From NCBI GenBank assembly GCA_002900995.3, contig CM035312.1, positions 1,054,001-1,118,000 on the forward strand: 64,000 bases of DNA, written 5' to 3'. Below, in pieces: positions 10,347-22,009 of this stretch. Under the pieces are notes generated by a model. That model was not told where the DNA came from, did not search any database, and worked only from the letters and a program-made list of their open reading frames with translations. The position numbers and the translations under genes were made by a program. Origin of the DNA: Ganoderma boninense. Taxonomy: Eukaryota; Basidiomycota; Agaricomycetes; Polyporales; Polyporaceae. Position 1 is the first letter of the stretch; each line of letters begins with the position of its first letter.

Positions 10347-12185
10347 ATGAGCTCTCCCGTGCCGCCCAGTCCGTCTCCCGGTCCTCGTCCGCTCCAACTT
10401 GTCGACGGAAACGTTCAGTCTCCTACCGACTCGTCATTCCCCCCAACACCTGTTTCTGGCTTGTCAACGCCTCCCCCGAGTGCACGCAAGTTCAACGCGC
10501 GAAGGCAATCTTCCATCTCGTATTACCCTAGCGACCACTCCCCCACCTGGGACCTACGTTCACCTATCACTGCTGGACCCGGGCCATCTTCGCTCAGGCG
10601 TAGTACCTCGCTGAATCAGAAGGTTCCAGCCCGACTGGATTTGAAGGGCGATAGGAGGAGCCTGCCCCAGTCTGGAGTAGAGGCAGTCGAAGGATCGCTG
10701 GTGGATCGTCCTCCGCTCACCCTTACAGAAAAGTATGTCCTATCCATTCGCTGTCATGTGTATCCAATTCCGCTTCTCTCCAACACCTTCCTTATATGCC
10801 AATGCATATCTGATTGTGGTGTAGGCATGCCGACCTCCTCCGTTTCATCGCGCAGAAAGAGTCCAAGTGCCTCGAGCTCCGATCCCAGCTCGCTGTACAC
10901 GAAGCTGAACTGGCCCAGCTCAAGCGCAAATGGGAGCGCATTGTGAGCCGCGGCATGGATCGCGCCTACTCCCAACAACCCTCAACTCCGAGCCTCGCCC
11001 CGAGCTCAATTCTGACGGACGCGGTGAAGGACGTCGGCAGACTCCTCACTTCTGGACTCGACCTCTCCTCCTCCCCCGTATCCTCCCCAGGCCCTTCGAA
11101 GCTTAGCAAACTAACAGGGCATGCGAACACTCAGAGCACTTCCTCGGTCGCCACATCCTCGACGTCCGCGTCGCGCGCTGCCACGAGCTCGAGCATGCGC
11201 CTGTCCGAATCCTCTGCGTCCTCGTGCGCCCACGACGACGTCCTATGCGAGGAGGGCGAACGCGCGGCCGCGCTCTCCAGCCACCCTTCCTCCTCCAGCT
11301 CGCCGACGTCGATGCCCCGCGCCTCCGTCCGTGTGGATGGCGGGACGGGCATCGGGAGTCCTGTCGAGATCTCGTCCGCCAGCGCGCTTCGGGCCGCAAA
11401 GCTCCATCGGCGCAAGAGCCGCGACGCACCGCCGCCGTCAGCTTACCACCGCGCGGGCACACCTGAGGTAGATGCGAAAGATAGGAATACTGGCGGGACG
11501 CGCGAAAACGCGAACGCGACGGTGCGTGCGTCAAAACGCGCGAGCCTGCCTGTGGGGAGTGGGGGAGCGGGGTTGCCACCTGCGGCGTCGATCCCGGGCC
11601 TGGGGACGTCGGCGTGGATGGGAAGCGTGGGGAGCAGCGTGGGGAAGAAGTGGGGGGAGATCCAGAAGGGCGAGACGTGAGTGTTCTTCGGTGCTTCTTC
11701 CCATCGTTTTGCGCGCATGCGAGCACTTGAGGTGCGCCATGCTACGTAGCTCCTGTCAGCAAGCTGCGTCTCTGCATATGCGCCCACTTCTTCTCATCGC
11801 TTTGTAGATGGAGACTGAATACCACCCTTCGTTTTCCAGGTTCACGAAGAGCCAGAAACGTGCATCTCTCCTCATTTCGGACGCCGCGAGCTCGCTCTTC
11901 GCCGCGTTCACCTCCACTTCCCCGACTGCGTCCGCCGCCGCCACACCCTCTGTCGCATCCATCACCTCCAACCCGTTTGGGCCTTCCCTCTCGCCGAAGT
12001 CGCCGTCGTCAGCGGCGCCCAAGTCTTCCCCCGCCCCCAGCTCGGTATCGCTCCTAGAAGACGACGACGACGGGTCTGCGCTCGGCAGCGTTCTCGTGCC
12101 TGACCACAAGGGCCCATTGCTCACGACAACATTCTCGCGTGCGCTTCCTCCTAGGCTGGATGATGACGATGAATGGAATTGGTAG
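10347..12185 (+). CDS. DUF4048-type basidiomycete protein, largely disordered
   Basis: Function unknown. Exons: 10347-10732, 10825-11676, 11840-12185, giving 527 residues. The N-terminus is Pro/Ser-rich with the SP-rich stretch SSFPPTPVSGLSTPPPSARK and SISYYPSD. A conserved alpha-helical block follows at about residues 130-165 (HADLLRFIAQKESKCLELR, then AELAQLKRKWERIVSRG), probably a coiled coil. A long Ser/Thr-rich linker leads to SAWMGSVGSSVGKKWGEIQK, KSQKRASLLISD and an acidic C-terminus ending DDDDEWNW. This order fits the fungal family I know as DUF4048; the name is from memory of the family. Many SP/TP sites suggest phosphorylation, which is inference. Confidence 0.85.
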
Positions 12186-12823
12186 TGCGGAGCCTGCCAG
12201 CACGTTCGGTCCAGCATGAGGCACGACACTCCCATCTGTCCGAGTTTTCGGTTACGGTCATGGATCACGAGCATATACGTACATGGTGGATATCGTACAG
12301 CTACTCTATAAGTATCTCGGGATGTTGTTCTGCATTCTTCACTCGTTTTTGGTTGTGGAATACATGCTGTTTAATAATCGTCTCTATGCCAGGTGGGAGT
12401 CGTTTGCTTGAGGCACTCGCATTTGGCGGCTATGCTTATGTTTGTGTCCAATGGGGAACGAAGACCTCTGTCATTGAGTGAAACGAACCAGAGGAGTAAA
12501 CAGTGGTGGTACGGAGAACATTGTAGGGATATGAAGGGTGGAGGATCAGAGCGAATTGAAGACTAGGATCATAAAGTCGCGCGAGATCGTGTCCAGAAGC
12601 AAGGGATTGAAGGGCAGGACAAGAGGCGGGGAAGGCTGGTATAGAGGGATTCGGACGGAAAGCAGGGAAACACGGAAGCACGTAGAAAGAACACAAGCGA
12701 GCGAGGGTCCACAGTCCGGCATCCAGAGCCACAGGAGGAGAGCGCCATGTCGAGAGCATCATGCATTCCGGAGCGCAAGACTCTTCATAGCAGACGGTGT
12801 CGTCGAGGAACTGTCAAGCTGTG
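12186..12823. other. Convergent intergenic region
   Basis: 3' regions of the DUF4048-type gene (plus) and the membrane protein gene (minus). No further gene seen. Confidence 0.5.
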
Positions 12824-14617
12824 TCACACAGAGGAGTGCTTGGAGCCACGGTCATATCGAGGGCCGTAGGGCGGTGTCGGACGCACTCCGGGCTTGCGCG
12901 TCACCGCGTTCACCCAGCCGTCGAGCGCGCGGTGTAGACACGACACCTCGTCCTCGGTGTCGCGCCGTCGATAGAGGTCTATGATCTCGCGCAAGTGGTA
13001 GTCCGACGAGCCCCCGCTGCTGGCCCGTTCGGAGGATGACATGGATGCGAAGGAAGTGTCCGAGTAGGCCGAGTCGCTGGACAAGATAGAGCACCCGTAG
13101 TGGCCCAAGACCTCCGAGAAGCGAATGGTGCTGTCTCGGATGGAGTCGTCCTCGTATTTCAGCCAACTATACAGATCTGGGTCGGTGTCACCTTCAGCTG
13201 GTACCCCGCGCGTATCGTTAGAGACAGAGACAGTGCTGAACTTGAGATCGTTGGACAGCCCGAGGCCGACGGCTTCCTTGATCCCTTGTCCACGGCCCGT
13301 TCCAGAAGACACATCAGAAGCCAAAGCAGAGCCTTCGTCCCCAGAAAGATCTCGAGTGGCCTTCGCCTGGAAAGCTGGGAACCGCTGTAGCCCCATAGGT
13401 TCTTCAGCAACGTTCGATGGAGTCCATGAGGATGTCTGCGTTTGTCGTGGTCCGTCGTCGATCTCTTCGACCTTGCCAGAAGACTCGCAGCCGGTCGCGG
13501 GGACTCGAAGGTAGGCACCCTCACCGAACGTTGGCAAAGTTGGGAAGTAGAACCTGACCGAAGAGACCACATCAGAGCCATCTGAACCCATACCGCTGTC
13601 CTCCGTGGCAATCCCATCCCTGGAGGTCATCTGCTCCCCTCGTGGTCTAAGAACCACGCAGGGAGTGTATTGCGGGGAACCGGGCGAAAGAGGGACGGAG
13701 GGACCATCCTCGTATGACAGGTCCTCGGTGACACTGTACATGCTGTTCGGGCTATCGGACCGACTCGAGGGGGCGTCGCAAGATTGGACCACGATGACCG
13801 GGAACGGTGTTGCAACGCGAGAAGACGAAGACGACGGAGAGATACTGGAGACTGCAACGAGGCCGGTCTGCGGACGGTACACGTTCCATTCCTGTTTGGA
13901 TTGCTCGCGGAAGGTGGTGAGATACGGGCGGATCCACTCTGGTGTCGAGTCCCGGTCCGAGATTGTGGGGGAGCCTTGCGCCGCCGCTTCGGCCTCTACG
14001 TCCGAGAGATGGTCGTGGCGCGTCCGAACGTTCTCCCTGGTCGCAGCAGGTTGGGCAGTGAACTGCGTCCGTAGTCAGCCAGCACCCGCAAAACGTATCG
14101 CAGCCCATAGGGAAGAGCTCACCCTCCCTACTCCAGGCTGGTCAAGGCCCCCGAGAGTCCTACAAGGCACCGCATCTCGCAGCCGAGTATACCCGTTCTC
14201 CCTCAAGCAGGCGGCCGGCAGCCTCAAAGTACCCGCCTTCGCCTGCACAGGAGTAAGCGTACCAGTCCTGATCAGCGGGGATACCGACCAGTCTTCCTCC
14301 TTGTCCCTGAGGGTTGGCAAGATAAGAGGCCGCGGCGGGGTTCCAACGAGGGTCTGCAGCGATTCGCGATGTTCCTCACGGCTGCGGCGGCGGCGAGACC
14401 TGCAAGCGAGTCGACATGCGATCACGGCCACCGTCCCAAGCCATACCCCCGCGATACCGAGTATCACACACTCCACCGGGGAAAGGGAAAGCGGGCTCTC
14501 GGGCACATCGAGGGGGCAGGCTCCATGTAATCGTGTCTGGTAGTCGCAGGGCCTAATTCTGGGCGAAGTCGTTCGCAGAGCAGGGGCCAGAGGTGGAGCA
14601 GACTGGTACTCGGCCAT
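12824..14617 (-). CDS. Single-pass membrane protein, function unknown
   Basis: Exons 14617-14123 and 14062-12824, joined in phase 0 by a 60-nt intron, giving 577 residues. After a Pro-rich N-terminus of about 47 residues comes one hydrophobic segment, VECVILGIAGVWLGTVAVIA, followed by the stop-transfer cluster CRSRRRRSR. The remainder is hydrophilic, Ser/Asp-rich and probably cytosolic. A conserved-looking core reads TPEWIRPYLTTFREQSKQEW. The C-terminus has repeated Ser/Asp patches, then HLREIIDLYRRRDTEDEVS and ends KHSSV. The start was set at the first ATG in frame (14617); upstream frame has only a TTG. No enzyme motif seen. It could be an agaricomycete-specific signalling or cell-surface scaffold, but this is a guess. 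Confidence 0.7.
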
Positions 14618-15048
14618 CTTGAAGCGTGGAACGAACGTAGGCTGGCTAGCCTGTGGGTGTATGCGCCCATTGTACTTCAATGTTTGTGGGTGTGGTCAGC
14701 CCTCTGAAAGCCTGGCGGCGGGAAGGTGAACAAGGGCTGGCGGGATGCGATCGACGCGCTGCAATGGCGATTGAGACCGGCGAAGGGTGGTACGGAGCGA
14801 ACATCTGACAAAACTTGATTATTCGGAGGCACCAAAAGGCGAGGTACAGCACTGTAGTACGGCGCTCTTGGCATGGACAACCCGGCAATTTAGCGAGGTT
14901 TCGCGTGCCTAGACAACGCGATACGGATGTAATGCAGTCGTGGAGACAGTGGTATTGTCGCTTTCACAAGCTACTGCTTCCGTCAGTGTCACAAGGGCGG
15001 GAGGCGCACCTTTTGCATTGCAGGCTACATACCCACCAACGATCGTCT
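14618..15048. other. Intergenic, nothing recognised
   Basis: Upstream region of the minus-strand gene ending at 14617 and downstream region of the minus-strand gene ending at 15049. Only short frames. Confidence 0.5.
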
Positions 15049-16098
15049 TCATTTTTGAAGTTCGAGAGCTGGTCCGACAATCGACACTGTGTGGACCACA
15101 GTCAGCATTGTTCTACATAGTGGCTCAGCGACCGTAAAGCATTGTGGATGCAATACTGCGAATCTCAGCTTTCCGTTCTTTGCCTGACCCTCTGAACGGT
15201 TCCTTGCCTGCACCTCCATCCGCTACCGCGGAGAGAAATGAAGAGGAACCGGAACGGGAGGCCAGACAAGAGTTTCATAGGGGCAATGCCCCTCCACGTC
15301 CATTCAAGTTGACATCATGATCCGCAAAAGAAGTGACATCCGAGACTCACTTTCATGGTCTTCTTTCCTTCATCCTCGGTCTCTGCCGCACTCATGCTCC
15401 CCGCACATCGCACATCTGTCCTCAATATGCGCTTCGCGACTTCGGGCTTGATGGATGGCGGTCGAGCATCTTTGACCCGCATTGCGCGCGCTATTGAGCG
15501 CGTCGAAGAGGTTGGTTTGTGGAGTGTTCGTTGCGACACTGGCCGAGCATTAGAGCGGATCGCGCTTTCGTAGCCCCGATTTCCAAGTTCAACTCAAACG
15601 GGCTGATCGGTTATGGAAGATATATGAGATTTCGTTGGGAACAGAGGATAGGACCCACGACTGACCAGCCTCAAGGCGGTGCGATAGAGCAAGACGTAAG
15701 AGAAGGTACGCGGAATGAAGAATCAATCTCTCGTCCGCCTTGTCTTCTTGGATGGAGGTAAGCCCTTCGTCAATGGATGCGTCCGGCGTTGCTAGGGGGG
15801 ATGTTGGGGGAAGGCCGACGAGAAAGTGGAAGTCCATTCTTGCTGACTGCGTGAGAGCGACCTCGACATGAGGCTGGACAAGGTTATGAGCGTGCTGGCG
15901 ACAGATAAGAGCGCGACGAACGGCCAAGCAGCATGCCAGCAGAGTAAAACAGAATGCGGCCAGGGCAAGGACATGCAGAGGCTGCAAAGAACTTGGGGCA
16001 GTTCGGAGAACGAGCGAGAGAACGGCCGCAGAGGACGCCTGCGACTGTGGCGCCGACGCAGTCACGGCGTGACATGGTGGGCGGTTAAGAAGCACCAC
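15049..16098 (-). CDS. Putative single-pass membrane protein, function unknown (start unresolved)
   Basis: Exons 16098-15666, 15538-15351 and 15207-15049 join in frame across GT..AG introns of 127 and 143 nt and sum to a multiple of three, about 259 residues. One hydrophobic segment near residues 40-60 (LHVLALAAFCFTLLACCLAV) is followed by a basic stretch. Exon 2 is basic (SIARAMRVKDARPP, KPEVAKRILR). The 5' end begins with GTG in this frame, so the true start probably lies in an upstream exon within 16100-16290, where an ATG at about 16280 (MKHAQTG) and a donor exist but do not join in phase. No domain recognised; could be a lineage-specific gene. Confidence 0.45.
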
Positions 16099-16281
16099 AC
16101 GCCGGACACCTGCTCTGAATCAAGTTCTCCAAACCAGTCGTGTCCATCCAGAACCCCGCGCGTCTTGCCTTTGACCGCCTGCTACTCGAATCCACAGCAA
16201 TCAGCGCCGGTGTTGCCGCTGCGGATAGGCGTACCTTTCCCTCGCCACATCTGTGCAATCTCCGGTCTGAGCGTGCTTCAT

Positions 16282-16289
16282 GCGCTATA
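16282..16289 (+). promoter_or_regulatory. TATA-like box of the 7TM receptor gene
   Basis: CTATAAAT lies about 235 bases upstream of the ATG at 16521 and is followed by a long CT-rich leader. Distance is rather long, so assignment is tentative. Confidence 0.35.
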
Positions 16290-16520
16290 AATGTTTCGCA
16301 CCCGCTCGTCCCAGCGAGGATCCTTCCTCCCCTCCCCCTCTCCGCCGAGCCTTGCTCACTCTTTCTTCTGTCGGGCCCTTCCCTCTAGATACCCTCGACT
16401 GGATCGACCCCGCGCTCCAACGCAGGCGTTGAAGCTGTTCATTCCCTTAATATCCGACCCCGACTTCTGTCACTTCGACCTCTTAAACTTGCTCAGCCTT
16501 TCTCGAAACTTTGCTTTGAA

Positions 16521-18173
16521 ATGGGCGCTGTACAGGTCGGCTCGATTGTCCACACGAACGAGGCGAGCTACGGCGGCGAGTCCACCTACGGCACTGCGGA
16601 GGTCGCCGGCGTGGCGGTGAGTCTAACCCCACCAACACACATTGCGATCAAGGTACATTGGCTCATTACGGCATGTATTTCAGGCCCTCGTCGTGGCTGG
16701 AGCAGTCTCGTTGGTTGCTGTAGTCCCAGTACTCGCGGTAAGCATTGATCTTGCATTGCTTTCGCTAGAAGCGCAGCAGTGTTATTTTTGACTCTAACAG
16801 TTTTATCGTGTTCTCGGCAGGCTTTGCGGTGGTATGGCCCTAAACTTGGCCAGACCCGCATCAAGCCGTTTTTCGTCTCGCTCCTGGTCGCGAACGTCCT
16901 ACAAGCCATAGGAACCATCATCAATGCCAAATGGGTCAGCGACCGCAATGTCGTTGCGGGTCACCTATGCACCGCCCAAGGTGGTATCAAGCAGGCCGGC
17001 AATGTTGGCATGGCTCTATGGTGCGTATGACGTTCACAGAACAGAACTTTGTCATGCCGCGACTCGACACGTACTTACGATGTGCACAGGTCTTTCGCGC
17101 TATCGCTCCACGTCTTTATGTTGCTATTTAAGCGACGTATGACCCTGAACGCAATGATGTCCTGGGTGCTGCTTGGGGTCGGCTGGTTCCTCGTTGCATT
17201 TGTTGTGGCTATCGGTCCTTTGGCGATCGAAACGACTGGACGCGGGTCATATTTCGGCCCCTCCGGGTTCTGGTACAGTCAAATCCCATTTTGATTCTCT
17301 GATGCTTGCTGACCGGGTTGTAGGTGTTGGATTACGCACAATTATCCTCGGGAGCAATTCTGGCTGGAATACTTCTTTGTAAGTGTCTGGTCTACTAGGC
17401 AAATTGTTAATCAGCATTGAGGCAAACATTCAAATTGTAGGAATTTGTCTCTGCTGGTCTATCATTTGCGCTTTACACAGCTGTTCTTCTCCGGGTGCGG
17501 GGCAACCTTGTCCGTACTAGTGGGAAATGGACTCTTCGGTTTGTTCCCCACGGAGAGCGATGGCGGTTAGCTATCCGCCGCGACATGGTAGACAGCTCGA
17601 TGATGCAGGTCGCTGCACGCATGGTCTGGTATCCGGTATGTCGTCGCCTCCCCGTGTCTCCTTTACTCCGAGTCCTCTAACTGTGGGCTCTACTTCAAGG
17701 TGGCATACACCATTCTTCTCCTCCCCGTGACAGTATCGCGCTTCTACGCCTTCAGCGGGCACGATGTCTCCTTCCGCGTCACGATCTTCTCAGACTTTGT
17801 CTTCAACTTACAGGGCGTCGTTAACGTCGCCCTACTCCTCGCTACCCGCCGCTTCGTCCCGGACACCACGGTTCTCCCCATATTCGAACCGAGGAAGCGC
17901 ATCAGTATGTCTTCCCCAGAGGTTTTGGGCATCACCCCCTTCGTGCTTCCCCCACATCCCCGGGACTCGGTCGCGAGCGCCGATCTTTCCGAGAAGACCC
18001 CGACCGGGCGCGAATTCGAGAGAAACCCCGGTGCGGGTGTTGACGCAGACACGGCTGCAAAGGAAGCTCTGTCGGGCCTTCGAAGGCCGGAGCTGGCACG
18101 GACACTCTCGTCGACATCGACGAACTCTATGTCGTCAATAGATTCACAGACACCCTTCCTTCACGTCCGTTAG
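16521..18173 (+). CDS. Seven-transmembrane GPCR-like protein (Git3/cAMP-receptor-like)
   Basis: Exons: 16521-16616, 16684-16737, 16821-17020, 17090-17272, 17324-17378, 17441-17635, 17700-18173; all phases check, giving 418 residues. Hydrophobic segments in order: TM1 ALVVAGAVSLVAVVPVLA, TM2 PFFVSLLVANVLQAIGTII, TM3 SFALSLHVFMLLF, TM4 MMSWVLLGVGWFLVAFVVA, TM5 near EFVSAGLSFALYTAVLL, TM6 VAYTILLLPVTVSRFYAF, TM7 DFVFNLQGVVNVALLLATRR. A long hydrophilic Ser-rich C-tail of about 95 residues follows. The topology and the cytosolic tail fit fungal nutrient-sensing receptors of the Git3/cAMP-receptor-like class; family assignment is moderate. A G-alpha gene lies 4 kb downstream, but a pairing is only a possibility. 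Confidence 0.75.
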
Positions 18174-21100
18174 AGCTCCCCTTCCGCAATTAGCCTGGAG
18201 CGACATCCTTGAGACCGCAATGGTCTTCACCCGATCGACGTCGCTCCCACTCGTCTACGCCTTCGCGCCCTCATTTTGCATTCGCCTAGAGCTGACTCCA
18301 ACGTTGGACTCGATGTCATAATTTATTCTTATCTCTGCGTCACGCATTCATTCATATACCTTTGCGTCCCACGACTCGATCGCCGCGCCTTCTCTGCATG
18401 CTTCTCTGTGTCTTTCTGTCCTTGTCCGCACTCCCCGGCTGTACTTGTGTCCAACGCTGTGTTCTCACTCGACCTCGCTGCCGTCGATGCTGCGTCTGTA
18501 TGTGACGATCCAGACCTGTATCGATTTACCTGGCTACTTCCTTATTGCGTGTACGGATAGCTAGGGGGCCAGCTACGCTACCGCGATGCACTGGGTGATA
18601 GCGTCAACCCGCCCTTGCGACGATCCGTTTGCGGTGTTCATTAAAGGGTGGGAGAAGCGGCAGGTGACCTTCCCGCGAGGCAAATCGAAGCACGGGGAGG
18701 CCATCCGCGTTTCTGTACTCGTGTCAAGCTTTTCGGTAAGCCAGATTCACCACTCTTCCATCTTCCTTGCCACCGTGATCGACGGCCAGTGACACATCCG
18801 GTGATAATCCGCTTGCTGCCTGCATACATAGGATGCCCGCGGACGAGCTAAACGTCCGCCTTCGCAAGTTCTTCTTCCCGGTGTCTGGTCAGCTACGGAA
18901 TTTCTGGACGAGTGGTACCTTGGAGCAATCACACAGACGCATGATTGATTGAGGGCCGGTGTGTCTGCTACCGCGATTCTGTTGAGCGTCCTCTCCGCCG
19001 AAAATCTCCCAGGCACGAGGCTGTTGACGCGAGCAACAGGCTCCGGGTTCGGACGTTCACTCGGTCTTCTTGGAGTCTCGGAGACTGGGCCACTAAAACG
19101 ATATCGATGCAGATGAGCTGGGCATAATCTTTCTATTAGTTGAATGTCGATGCCTTGGAAGCGACCGAGCTTCGATGTCGATTCATTGGTAGTGGGGAAG
19201 CGAGACCTGGCCAGAATATTGTGAGTGCCACTGGATGGATGCACTTTGATGAGACGTTCAAGTGTGTGGTGTGGGCAAGATTTGGCTTGCGGGATTGCGG
19301 GTGGGACTTGGAGGCCGCGTTAGGAGCGTGACAAACTAGTCATGGGATGTGACTGTTCGCGTTTCTGGAGTCCCCTGAGAAGGGCGCTTACAGGCATGTT
19401 CCTGCGACCACGTCAATTTGCGACGATTTGTCTGTGGCTTTGTTCCCGCGTCTCTCTCAGGCTTATCGGCTTCTGTCTGTTCTCATTCGAAACCTCCAAC
19501 CGCTCAAAGCTCATATTGCGGCGATAGAAGTCGCATCTGCATGGAACTCGAAGGTACGCAGCTCTGATGTCTTAGTAAAATTAAACCTGTCCATTTTGCC
19601 CTCGTCCTCGTCGCACCGTCATCGCAGGCTGCGGTCGGAGAACTCGAGGCGCCCGCCCGCATCCTTCTACGTTCAATCTCCCTCAAGGTTGGCTCAGAAC
19701 TGGATCTAAGTCTCCGGGCGGCACCCGCCGCAGTACGCCCCCTTTAGCCTTTGGCTGGGCCGGCGCACGGCTGTCGGTCGTGTCTCGCATCCGAGCCCGA
19801 CATCGACTTCGATGCTGCGACGCACTGCCCATGTCCCGGTTATCCCTCCTCCATGGATATACCCTCAGGCACATGTCCCCACCGTTGCCAATCCATTCTG
19901 CCATGCCACGGTTGCTGTAATGGCACGCCAGTACTCCGCAACCTCGCGGACGAGCAGGATCCCATTCCAAGGGTCTTGAACGCCCCCAGACCAAAGTTTT
20001 AAACTTCAGTGAGTCCTAGCGCGCTGCGCGTCTTGCTCCGTTCATGTATCTTGGGATTGATTGGCACTAGTCTGCAGGTGGGTAGGTCATCTACCTGACC
20101 GTGGCGGCTGGTGGCACTCGGAACCAATGGGCAGCAGGAGTTGGGCGCAACGCGCAACGTTGTTCGCCTTCTATTAGTGCGCCCAGTGTGGCCACTTATT
20201 CACATCGCACACACGCAGAGTGCCCGGATGCGAATTTGGAGGCGTCTCGATGTCAACGAGACTAGCCTGCCATGCGCCCACCATCCTGTGAACCGATCCC
20301 GAGACGGTCCCCGCCTCCCTGTCCCCGTTGGTCTCGCGGCGGCCTCGAGTTGGTGCTGTATCTGCCGAAGGTTTCTGGAGGCGCCGTGCGAGTTTCGAAT
20401 ATGTGCTGCTCTCCCGTTCCTCCGAGATCCACACAGAATCGATCACCTCGCTCCATTCCCTGCGCAAAAGAACCCGAGAGTCTATTTCCCAGTAGCTTGT
20501 CCCTGACGACTGCTTGGCCCAATGAGCTTCGGGGGCTCCATCGACGTGCCGGCGTACACACAGTCAGGCAACGAGAACCGGAGGGTGTCGCAGGACGACG
20601 TTGGCGTTGTGTGGACCGTGCAGCTGGCGGCCTGGAGCCGATTTGCCTGAAGGGCAGGACGCCGCGGCACGCGCCGTCAGCGGGGTGGCAGAAGAGGAAG
20701 GCAGGATCCGTGGGATGCGCGATCCAAAGCCGCCAAGCGGCAGGCGGAGCGCGAATCCGACCAGAAGCGTTCCTCTGGAAGTTCCGCTGGGCACATGCAG
20801 CGCAAATGGACTTTGAGGGCATTCGTGGCATGCTATGCTATGAGCCCAGTGGGGGCCGGTGCATGTGGCCCAGGCTGCCCGGAGGATGGTGCGGAACTGG
20901 GAGGGTTGATGGGCAATATGTCTGTGATGGGGTGTGCCAGATAGCCGAGAAACATGAGCTTTGTGGCGCCGTTGGGGGATGGGTGTCATTCATGGAGGAT
21001 GCGACGTCAAGGAGGACATGTCATCATCGGAGGTTCGCGCACAAACGATTGGACGAGTTTGCCAATGCCAGGACGCGAGGGCACCAGAAGCTTGCTGCAT

Positions 21101-22009
21101 AGTGTCCGACGCGCCACGTGCAGCGGAGGTCCCATGGATGATTTAAAGGGAGAGCTTCTCTCGGGCACGCGCTGGACGTGACCGTGGAACCTTCTGTCTC
21201 TTCCACCGTTCTACACGGTTTTCCGAGCGACGTGCTTCCGGAAAATTGGCTTTTTAATAACTAACCTTCCGTCATGCCGGTGGGAAGTCCGGCGCCGGCC
21301 AAGTCACACAGGCGGCATCCAAAGCCTGGCATCATCTTGGGTTCCTTGCCCTTAGCTCGCTTCCGCCAAGCATACACACATTTTCGCGGCGTTGCGTCCG
21401 GCAAAGTGGACTTAATTCTCGTGCACAGCCGCCATCGCGCGCCCTCGAGGGCGGGATCTCCGCCGATCGTAAGCGGTCAGACCAACTATAGTATGGCTCG
21501 GAGACGGGGGGCTGGCGGGACCTCGAGGGCAAGCGGATAACAGCCGGCGCAATGAGGCAACCCCGGGCGGCTGAAGGCCGACGCTGGGTGGTCAGTTGCG
21601 GAGGGCGGGAAAAAGAAGACAGGGTTGGGAGTCGCATTTGGCAGCGGGGAGCCGCAATCAACCGCGGTTTCTATGACATGATTTGGATATTCAGCCCGGT
21701 CTATGGCCCGCGGCAGGGAGCGTCGTCGGGAATTTGCTGGGCTTCTTTCCCGCACCAGATGGCCTGTTGGATCTGGCCATCTCAGTCTGGCTCCCGCACG
21801 CCCGCCTACCCACTCCTGGCTCTCCCTTAAACTTACTTATAAGTACGTTCCTTTGGTACGTGCGTTGATGCTTCCTTTGCTCGCTCCGCATCCTTGCATC
21901 CCTCCCGTCCTTTAGCATCCTCCTGCTCTGCCTCCCCCCACTACTCCCCGCACCCGCCCTATACCCCCCGGGCACGCCAACTTCCCCAAACGACTGAATT
22001 CGCAGCAAG
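18174..22009. other. Unassigned 3.8-kb region with scattered exon-like pieces
   Basis: No gene I can name. Exon-like pieces on plus: 18586-18730 joined by a GTAAGC..CATAG intron to a short exon ending near 18949; 19410-19550 (LFPRLSQAYRLLSVLIRNLQ then HIAAIEVASAWNSK) joined through a 75-nt intron to a stretch reading AAVGELEAPARILLRSIS; and a 276-codon plus frame at 20272-21102. None shows a known domain and they do not assemble into one coding sequence. It could be a degenerate gene, a lineage-specific gene or long regulatory DNA for the G-alpha gene. Confidence 0.4.
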
